Below are positions 57,921-64,000 of a stretch of 64,000 nucleotides of DNA, one piece after another; the first letter of the stretch is position 1, and every line of letters begins with the position of its first letter. Both the position numbers and the translations under genes were made by a program. This stretch comes from Escherichia hormaechei_A (GTDB lineage Bacteria > Pseudomonadota > Gammaproteobacteria > Enterobacterales > Enterobacteriaceae), in contig CP170191.1 of the NCBI GenBank assembly GCA_042434945.1, positions 3,968,001 to 4,032,000 on the forward strand. Direction: 5' to 3'. The notes under the pieces were generated by a model. It was not told the DNA's origin. It made no database searches and worked only from the letters and a program-made list of their open reading frames with translations.

Positions 57921-59462
57921 ATGTCTTATTTACTTGAAATGAAAAGCATCACCAAAGCCTTCGGAGCGGTGAAAGCAGTCGATAACGTAAGCCTGCGGCT
58001 GAATCCCGGCGAAGTGATGTCGCTGTGCGGCGAAAATGGCTCGGGAAAATCCACGCTGATGAAAGTGTTGTGCGGGATCTACCCGCACGGCAGCTACGAG
58101 GGCGAAATTGTTTTTGCCGGTGAGGTGCTCCAGGCCACGCACATTCGCGATACCGAACGTAAAGGCATCGCTATCATTCACCAGGAGCTGGCGCTGGTGA
58201 AGCACCTTACCGTGCTGGAAAATATCTTTCTCGGTGCCGAACTCTCACGCCACGGCGTACTGGATTACGACACCATGACGCTGCGCTGCGAAAAACTGCT
58301 GGCTCAGGTGAGCCTGGCTATCTCACCGGATACGCGCGTGGGCGACTTAGGTTTAGGCCAGCAGCAGCTGGTCGAGATCGCCAAGGCGCTGAACAAACAG
58401 GTGCGCCTGCTGATCCTCGACGAACCAACCGCCTCACTCACCGAACAGGAAACCGCCGTACTGCTCAATATCATCCGCGATCTGCAAAACCACGGTATCG
58501 CCTGCATCTATATTTCGCACAAGCTCAATGAGGTGAAAGCCATTTCCGACACCATCTGCGTCATCCGCGACGGGCAGCACATCGGCACGCGTGAAGCAGA
58601 AGGCATGAGCGAGGATGACATCATCACCATGATGGTGGGTCGCGAACTCACCGCGCTGTATCCCAACGAACCGCACACCATCGGCGAAGAGCTCCTGCGC
58701 GTGGAAAACCTGACGGCGTGGCATCCCGTTAACCGCCATATCAAGCGCGTGGATAACCTCTCCTTCTCGCTGCACCGCGGCGAAATTCTCGGCATTGCGG
58801 GTTTAGTGGGTGCGGGAAGAACCGAGGCCGTGCAGTGTCTCTTTGGCGTCTGGCCGGGGCGCTGGGAAGGCAAAATTTATATCGACGGTCAGCCGGTAAA
58901 AATCGACAACTGCCAGCAGGCTATTGCTAAGGGCATTGCCATGGTGCCAGAAGATCGCAAAAAAGACGGCATCGTGCCGGTAATGGCGGTGGGAAAAAAT
59001 ATCACGCTGGCGGCGCTCAGCCAGTTTTCCGGCGCGCTGAGCAGCCTGGATGATGCCGCAGAACAGCAGTGTATTCTCCAGTCGCTTGCCCGGCTTAAGG
59101 TGAAAACCTCCTCGCCGGAGCTGGCGATAGGACGCCTGAGCGGCGGCAACCAGCAGAAAGCGATTCTGGCGCGCTGCCTGCTGCTTAATCCGCGCATTTT
59201 AATTCTGGACGAACCCACCCGCGGGATCGATATCGGCGCGAAGTATGAAATCTACAAGCTGATCAACCAGCTTGTGCTGCAAGGGATTGCCGTCATTGTT
59301 ATCTCGTCCGAATTGCCTGAAGTGCTGGGGCTGAGCGACCGCGTGCTGGTCATGCATGAAGGGAAACTCAAAGCCAACCTGAACAACCAGAACCTGACGC
59401 AAGAGCAGGTGATGGAAGCTGCCTTAAGGAGCGAACGCCATGTCGAAAAGCAACCCGTCTGA
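57921..59462 (+). CDS. xylG: Xylose ABC transporter ATP-binding protein XylG
   Basis: 513 residues with two fused nucleotide-binding domains. Domain 1 (about 1-250): Walker A GENGSGKST, signature LGLGQQQLVEIAKAL, Walker B LLILDEPTASL. Domain 2 (about 260-505): Walker A-like GLVGAGRTE, signature LSGGNQQKAILARCL and Walker B ILILDEPTRGID. The altered second Walker A is normal for sugar importers of this class. It follows xylF by 72 nt and overlaps xylH by 23 nt. Diverged from K-12. Confidence 0.97.
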   Translation: MSYLLEMKSITKAFGAVKAVDNVSLRLNPGEVMSLCGENGSGKSTLMKVLCGIYPHGSYEGEIVFAGEVLQATHIRDTERKGIAIIHQELALVKHLTVLENIFLGAELSRHGVLDYDTMTLRCEKLLAQVSLAISPDTRVGDLGLGQQQLVEIAKALNKQVRLLILDEPTASLTEQETAVLLNIIRDLQNHGIACIYISHKLNEVKAISDTICVIRDGQHIGTREAEGMSEDDIITMMVGRELTALYPNEPHTIGEELLRVENLTAWHPVNRHIKRVDNLSFSLHRGEILGIAGLVGAGRTEAVQCLFGVWPGRWEGKIYIDGQPVKIDNCQQAIAKGIAMVPEDRKKDGIVPVMAVGKNITLAALSQFSGALSSLDDAAEQQCILQSLARLKVKTSSPELAIGRLSGGNQQKAILARCLLLNPRILILDEPTRGIDIGAKYEIYKLINQLVLQGIAVIVISSELPEVLGLSDRVLVMHEGKLKANLNNQNLTQEQVMEAALRSERHVEKQPV

Positions 59463-60621
59463 TATCAAAGTCGCTGTTCCGACGCCCGGTGCGTTCGCAG
59501 GACTTAAATCGCTGAATCTGCAAGTTTTTGTAATGATTGCCGCCATTATCGTGATCATGTTGTTCTTTACCTGGATGACCGATGGCTCCTATTTGAGCGC
59601 ACGTAACGTCTCTAACCTGCTGCGTCAGACCGCCATCACCGGGATCCTGGCGGTGGGGATGGTCTTTGTGATTATCTCAGCGGAAATTGACCTGTCGGTA
59701 GGGTCGATGATGGGTCTGCTCGGCGGCGTGGCGGCAATTTTTGACGTCTGGCTCGGCTGGCCGCTGCCGCTGACGATTGCGGTCACGCTGGTGCTGGGTC
59801 TGCTGCTGGGGGCGTGGAATGGCTGGTGGGTGGCCTACCGTAAGGTCCCGTCGTTTATCGTCACCTTAGCGGGGATGCTGGCCTTCCGCGGCATTCTGAT
59901 TGGGATCACCAACGGCACCACCGTCTCCCCGACCAGCGCCTCGATGTCCCAGATTGGCCAAAGCTACCTCTCTGATGGCGTCGGTTTTACGATCGGCGTG
60001 ATTGGGCTGATGGCGTTTGTCGTGTGGCAATGGCGAGGACGCATGCGTCGCCAGGCGCTGGGGCTGGCCTCGCCTGCCTCAACCTCGGTTGTCGGCCGTC
60101 AGGCGCTTACTGCGGTGATTGTGCTGGGGGCCATCTGGCTGTTAAACGATTATCGCGGTGTCCCAACGCCCGTTCTGCTGCTGGCGCTGTTGCTGTTAGG
60201 TGGGATGTTTATGGCCACACGTACCGCATTCGGTCGCCGTATTTATGCCATCGGCGGCAATCTGGAAGCCGCGCGTTTATCTGGTATCAACGTAGAACGC
60301 ACCAAACTCGCCGTCTTTGCCATCAACGGCCTGATGGTGGCCATCGCGGGGCTGATCCTCAGTTCGCGACTGGGGGCGGGCTCCCCGTCTGCGGGTAACA
60401 TTGCCGAGCTGGACGCCATCGCCGCCTGCGTGATTGGCGGGACCAGCCTCGCCGGGGGCATTGGCAGCGTGGCGGGGGCGGTGATGGGCGCATTTATTAT
60501 GGCTTCGCTGGATAACGGGATGAGTATGATGGACGTGCCGACGTTTTGGCAGTATATCGTCAAGGGTGCCATTCTTTTGCTGGCAGTCTGGATGGACTCT
60601 GCCACCAAGCGGCGCGCCTGA
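59440..60621 (+). CDS. xylH: Xylose ABC transporter permease XylH
   Basis: 393 residues, the K-12 length, with about ten membrane helices (for example FVMIAAIIVIMLFFTWMT, LPLTIAVTLVLGLLLGAW). Family signature VPSFIVTLAGMLAFRGI and the EAA-like loop AARLSGINVERTKLAVFAINGL contact XylG. The start lies inside the xylG 3' end, indicating translational coupling. With XylF and XylG it imports D-xylose at the expense of ATP. Confidence 0.97.
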   Translation: MSKSNPSDIKVAVPTPGAFAGLKSLNLQVFVMIAAIIVIMLFFTWMTDGSYLSARNVSNLLRQTAITGILAVGMVFVIISAEIDLSVGSMMGLLGGVAAIFDVWLGWPLPLTIAVTLVLGLLLGAWNGWWVAYRKVPSFIVTLAGMLAFRGILIGITNGTTVSPTSASMSQIGQSYLSDGVGFTIGVIGLMAFVVWQWRGRMRRQALGLASPASTSVVGRQALTAVIVLGAIWLLNDYRGVPTPVLLLALLLLGGMFMATRTAFGRRIYAIGGNLEAARLSGINVERTKLAVFAINGLMVAIAGLILSSRLGAGSPSAGNIAELDAIAACVIGGTSLAGGIGSVAGAVMGAFIMASLDNGMSMMDVPTFWQYIVKGAILLLAVWMDSATKRRA

Positions 60622-60654
60622 TAACACTATCGTGACTAATTTGGGAAATGAGCC

Positions 60655-61833
60655 ATGTTTGAAAAGCGTCACCGCATTACGTTGTTATTCAATGCCAACA
60701 AAGCCTATGACCGGCAGGTGGTTGAAGGGGTTGGCGAATATTTGCAGGCGTCGCAATCCGAATGGGATATTTTCATCGAAGAAGATTTTCGTACCCGTCT
60801 GGAGAACATCAAAGACTGGCTGGGAGACGGGGTCATCGCTGACTTTGACGACCCCGTGATTGAACAGTTGCTGAGTGGCGTCGACGTGCCTATCGTGGGC
60901 GTTGGCGGCTCTTACCATACACCGGAACATTACCCCCCCGTTCACTACATCGCCACGGATAACCATGCTCTGGTCGAGACCGCCTTCCTCCATTTAAAGG
61001 AGAAAGGCGTACATCGTTTTGCGTTTTACGGATTGCCCGCCACCAGCGGAAAGCGCTGGGCGATGGAGCGTGAATATGCCTTCTGCCAGCTGGTTGCCCA
61101 GGAGAAGTATCGCGGCGTCGTTTATCAGGGGCTGGAAACCGCGCCAGAAAACTGGCAGCACGCACAAAATCGCCTGGCTGACTGGCTGCAAACTCTGCCA
61201 CCCCAGACAGGGATTATCGCCGTGACGGACGCCCGCGCCCGCCACGTATTACAGGTGTGCGAACATTTGCATATTCCGGTGCCTGAAAAGCTGTGCGTGA
61301 TTGGTATTGATAACGAAGAGCTTACGCGCTATCTGTCGCGCGTGGCGCTCTCATCCGTGGCTCAGGGTACCCGTCAGATGGGCTATCAGGCCGCAAAGCT
61401 GCTGCACAGACTGTTAGCCAACGAATCCCTGCCGCTCCAGCGTCTGCTGGTTCCGCCCGTTCGCGTGGTCGAGCGTCGCTCAACTGACTACCGCTCCTTA
61501 AACGATCCGGCCGTGATTCAGGCGATGCACTACATTCGCAATCATGCCTGCAAAGGGATTAAGGTCGATCAGGTGCTCGATTCGGTCGGCATTTCACGTT
61601 CGAATCTGGAGAAGCGGTTCAAAGAGGAAGTCGGTGAGACGATTCACGCCGTGATCCATGCGGAAAAGCTGGAGAAAGCGCGCAGTCTGCTGATCTCCAC
61701 CTCGCTGTCGATCAACGAGATTTCACAGATGTGCGGCTATCCGTCGCTTCAGTATTTCTATTCGGTGTTCAGAAAAGAGTATGACACCACGCCGAAGGAG
61801 TACCGGGAACGGTACAGTGAAGTCCTGCTCTAG
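60655..61833 (+). CDS. xylR: Xylose operon activator XylR
   Basis: 392 residues, the K-12 length. N-terminal part (about 1-275) is a LacI/periplasmic-binding-like xylose-sensing domain (MFEKRHRITLLFNANKAYDR); the C-terminal part (about 285-392) is an AraC-type DNA-binding domain with two helix-turn-helix units (GIKVDQVLDSVGISRSNLEK and SINEISQMCGYPSLQYFYS). Activates xylAB and xylFGH when xylose is bound. It starts 33 nt after xylH and is followed by a strong terminator. Diverged from K-12. Confidence 0.97.
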   Translation: MFEKRHRITLLFNANKAYDRQVVEGVGEYLQASQSEWDIFIEEDFRTRLENIKDWLGDGVIADFDDPVIEQLLSGVDVPIVGVGGSYHTPEHYPPVHYIATDNHALVETAFLHLKEKGVHRFAFYGLPATSGKRWAMEREYAFCQLVAQEKYRGVVYQGLETAPENWQHAQNRLADWLQTLPPQTGIIAVTDARARHVLQVCEHLHIPVPEKLCVIGIDNEELTRYLSRVALSSVAQGTRQMGYQAAKLLHRLLANESLPLQRLLVPPVRVVERRSTDYRSLNDPAVIQAMHYIRNHACKGIKVDQVLDSVGISRSNLEKRFKEEVGETIHAVIHAEKLEKARSLLISTSLSINEISQMCGYPSLQYFYSVFRKEYDTTPKEYRERYSEVLL

Positions 61834-61840
61834 AAAAAAG

Positions 61841-61866
61841 AACGCCTTCCAGTGGAAGGCGTTTTT
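61841..61866. terminator. Bidirectional intrinsic terminator between xylR and bax
   Basis: AACGCCTTCC (61841-61850) pairs with GGAAGGCGTT (61854-61863), a 10-bp stem with a 3-nt loop, followed by T residues on the plus strand and by the AAAAAAG run on the other side. It is placed between convergent xylR and bax. Confidence 0.93.
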
Positions 61867-61868
61867 CA

Positions 61869-62693
61869 TTACATATGCGCCGCGATTAACCGTTGGTTAT
61901 CCTGGTACATTGCGAACAGGTAGTTGTTATAACTCTTCCCTTTGGTCGAGTAGCCCTTCAGCTTGTGAATCATCGCTGTGGCAGTCACTTCCTGATCCGC
62001 TTTACGCAGCTGCGCACGCGATTTACGGAACGAAGAGTAAGCCGGGTGCGTATTCAGGTTAGTGACATAGGCGCTCACCGATTCTTTGACAGAACTAAAC
62101 TGTGAGTACCCTTTCACTTTACCTGGCGCATTGGTACAACGTCCTTTCATGCATTTCATGCCGAACAGGTTGTTGTTGTTGCGCGCCAGCTTCGACGTTC
62201 CCCAACCGCTTTCTGCTGCAGCCATCGTCGCCACCATACTGGTGGGGATAATGTCTACGCGTTCAAGCAAGGTATTCCACGGGATTTTTCGCGTATTACC
62301 GGACCACTTCACCTTGTAGCGTTTGGCGATGTCTTTCAGACGCGCACGCTCAGCAGGTGACCATTGGCCCTGATACTGTTTTGAAATGAGCCAGTTACGT
62401 TCCGCAGTAATGGCCGCATTTTGGCTGGTAATGTAAGGCATTACGGTCCGGAGAAACGCCTTTTTCCTTGGTGTTCCGGAAGGGTATTTTCGCAAATCAG
62501 GAAGTGAACTACTCTTTGCACTATTGCGAGAATACTCTTGTTTACTGCTTACCTGTTTATTACTAGCTTTAGTTAAGTGGGACTTTTGACTCGCTGTTGT
62601 TGTGTGCGTCTTCGCTAACACCTCACTCGAAAACACCAGAGTGAGTAACATAAGAATCATCGCCCCATATCGTCGTATGGGAGTCAAAATCAT
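61869..62693 (-). CDS. bax: Bax, glucosaminidase-domain periplasmic protein
   Basis: 274 residues. Signal peptide-like N-terminus (AMILMLLTLVFSSEVLA) and a Ser/Thr/Lys-rich linker, then a FlgJ/LytB-like glucosaminidase domain with catalytic Glu in MAAAESGWGTSKLARNNNN. It probably acts on peptidoglycan, but this is not shown for Bax. The mature part reads as K-12 Bax; the first dozen residues differ. It is convergent with xylR and divergent from malS. Confidence 0.93.
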   Translation of the reverse strand: MILTPIRRYGAMILMLLTLVFSSEVLAKTHTTTASQKSHLTKASNKQVSSKQEYSRNSAKSSSLPDLRKYPSGTPRKKAFLRTVMPYITSQNAAITAERNWLISKQYQGQWSPAERARLKDIAKRYKVKWSGNTRKIPWNTLLERVDIIPTSMVATMAAAESGWGTSKLARNNNNLFGMKCMKGRCTNAPGKVKGYSQFSSVKESVSAYVTNLNTHPAYSSFRKSRAQLRKADQEVTATAMIHKLKGYSTKGKSYNNYLFAMYQDNQRLIAAHM

Positions 62694-63007
62694 CAGGTCT
62701 CCTGGTCGGATTTAATCATTCCAACACCTTATATTTTTCACAAATTTGAGAGTTGAATCTCAAATCATATCAAAAATAGCTGTCAAGAGCACCCCAAGGA
62801 ATAGTCCAAATCTGAAACTATGTCATCCGGAACATGCTCATTAAATCACCAGCACTGGAAAAATGTGCGCGATATCGCAGATAACTGCCTAATTTTGCGC
62901 GGGATCACTCATCCCTTCGCGTCCTCCTGGCAGAAAGCCTCAGAGGAGGAGTTTTTCCCCTGAGCCGAGTGGCACACTGGTCAAAAATGCCGCGACAGGA
63001 AAATGGA
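62694..63007. promoter_or_regulatory. bax-malS intergenic region with candidate MalT boxes
   Basis: 314 bp with no gene. malS is MalT-dependent in E. coli. Candidate MalT boxes (GGGGATGAGG-like) are AAGGGATGAG on the minus strand at about 62906-62915 and GAGGAGGAG on the plus strand near 62944-62953. Neither is perfect. A short palindrome GCGGGATCACTCATCCC lies at about 62898-62914. Promoter elements for bax were not placed. Confidence 0.4.
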
Positions 63008-64000
63008 ATGAAACGCACTGCATTAGCTGTTCTGATGTTACCCGCATTCGCGCATGCCGACTGGTCATCGCCGGGATTTAACGCGTTTAGCGCTGAAGGT
63101 ACCGGCGTCTTTACCAGCCAGGCAACGCTTGCGAAGGGTACCCGCCCGCTGACGTTGAGTCTTGATAACGCGTGCTGGCAGCCGACAGGTGCCATTAAAC
63201 TCAACGAGATGCTGTCGCTCAAACCCTGCGAAGGGACCCCACCGCAGTGGCGGTTATTCCGTGACGGCGTTTATCAGATGCGTATTGATACGCGCTCGGG
63301 AACGCCGACGCTGATGTTGACGGTACAAAGTGCGGCGCCACAGCCTGTCGCAAACGTTACCCGCCAGTGCCCGAAGTGGGACGGCAAACCGCTCACGATC
63401 GATGTCGTTAACACCTTTCCGGAAGGCACGGTGGTGCGTGATTTTTACAGCAAACAGACCGCGACCGTTCAAAACGGCAAAGTAATTCTTCAGCCAGCCG
63501 CCAACAGCAATGGCCTGCTGCTGCTTGAGCGCGCCGAGACGGACAAACCCGCGCCATTCAGCTGGCAAAACGCCACCGTCTATTTCGTGCTGACCGATCG
63601 CTTCGTAAATGGCGACCCCACCAACGACAACAGCTATGGCCGCCATAAAGACGGTATGCAGGAGATTGGTACTTTCCACGGCGGCGATCTGAAAGGGCTT
63701 ACCAGCAAACTGGATTACCTTCAGCAACTGGGCGTGAATGCGCTCTGGATAAGCTCACCGCTGGAGCAAATCCACGGCTGGGTTGGCGGCGGCACCAAAG
63801 GGGATTTCCCCCACTACGCCTATCACGGCTATTACACTCAGGACTGGACGAAACTCGACGCCAACATGGGCAGCGAAGATGATTTACGCCAGCTTGTCGA
63901 CGACGCGCACAGGCGCGGTATCCGCGTCCTGTTTGACATTGTCATGAACCACGCGGGTTATGCGACGCTTGCAGATATGCAGGAGTATCAGTTTGGCGCG
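63008..64000 (+). CDS. malS: Periplasmic alpha-amylase MalS, 3' end cut by window edge
   Basis: 331 codons are present and open to the last base; K-12 MalS is about 676 residues. Signal peptide MKRTALAVLMLPAFAHA directs it to the periplasm, where it trims maltodextrins from the non-reducing end. An N-terminal starch-binding-like region (about 20-190) precedes the GH13 barrel, which begins at TVYFVLTDRFVNGDPTNDNS and includes the conserved region DIVMNHAGY. The catalytic Asp/Glu residues lie beyond the window. Diverged from K-12 (N-terminus MKRTALAV against MKLAACFL). Confidence 0.96.
   Translation, partial: MKRTALAVLMLPAFAHADWSSPGFNAFSAEGTGVFTSQATLAKGTRPLTLSLDNACWQPTGAIKLNEMLSLKPCEGTPPQWRLFRDGVYQMRIDTRSGTPTLMLTVQSAAPQPVANVTRQCPKWDGKPLTIDVVNTFPEGTVVRDFYSKQTATVQNGKVILQPAANSNGLLLLERAETDKPAPFSWQNATVYFVLTDRFVNGDPTNDNSYGRHKDGMQEIGTFHGGDLKGLTSKLDYLQQLGVNALWISSPLEQIHGWVGGGTKGDFPHYAYHGYYTQDWTKLDANMGSEDDLRQLVDDAHRRGIRVLFDIVMNHAGYATLADMQEYQFGA

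Overview
The window is chromosomal DNA from an enteric gammaproteobacterium (Enterobacteriaceae). Most of it follows the 79-80 min region of Escherichia coli K-12: treF, yhjB, yhjC, yhjD, yhjE, yhjG, pdeH, kdgK, yhjJ, dctA, pdeK, bcsCZBAQR / bcsEFG, then glyS, glyQ, ysaB, wecH, xylB, xylA / xylFGHR, bax, malS. Many proteins (TreF, YhjB, YhjC, PdeH, BcsC, BcsE, BcsG, MurB, BirA, XylB, XylG, MalS) are recognisable but clearly diverged from K-12, as expected for an Enterobacter-like genus. Others (most of YhjE, YhjG, KdgK, YhjJ, DctA, PdeK, BcsB, most of BcsA, HemG, TrkH, YigZ, PepQ, FadB, FadA, GlyS, XylA, the XylF N-terminal half, Bax) match the K-12 proteins I remember almost residue for residue. 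The switch often happens inside a gene.

Layout: 1-4934 treF, a STY4199-like membrane protein, a GNAT acetyltransferase, a degenerate lysozyme-like ORF and yhjB. 5109-9545 an SDR gene divergent from the LysR regulator yhjC, then yhjD and yhjE. 9546-10055 is a repeat-rich non-coding stretch. 10056-19426 yhjG, pdeH (with a FliA-type promoter), kdgK, yhjJ, dctA and a pdeK broken by several 1-nt indels. 19511-33604 is a complete cellulose locus: bcsRQABZC on the minus strand, bcsEFG on the plus strand. 33640-48781 is a block that does not belong here in K-12: birA-murB (normally beside rrnB), an rRNA operon (16S-Ile-Ala-23S-5S), then hemG-trkH-yigZ-pepQ and fadBA (normally beside rrnA). 48965-64000 returns to glyS-glyQ, ysaB, wecH, the xylose genes, bax and the start of malS.

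Functionally the region covers cytoplasmic trehalose cleavage, c-di-GMP turnover (PdeH, PdeK), cellulose synthesis, secretion and phosphoethanolamine decoration, KDG and C4-dicarboxylate use, fatty acid beta-oxidation, xylose uptake and isomerisation, periplasmic alpha-amylase, biotin and peptidoglycan precursor enzymes, glycyl-tRNA synthesis and ribosomal RNA.

The main unusual result is the mosaic itself. Diverged and K-12-like tracts alternate. The three broken genes (pdeK, glyS, xylF) and the aberrant 5S gene lie in K-12-like tracts, and their lesions are 1-2 nt indels, including one in glyS, which is essential in E. coli. The rRNA operon joins the flanks of two different K-12 operons. I think a chimeric assembly of mixed E. 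coli and Enterobacter-like reads is the most likely cause; a genuine interspecies recombinant is the alternative. I found no CRISPR array, prophage or insertion sequence. Comparisons with E. coli K-12 are from memory, not from a search.
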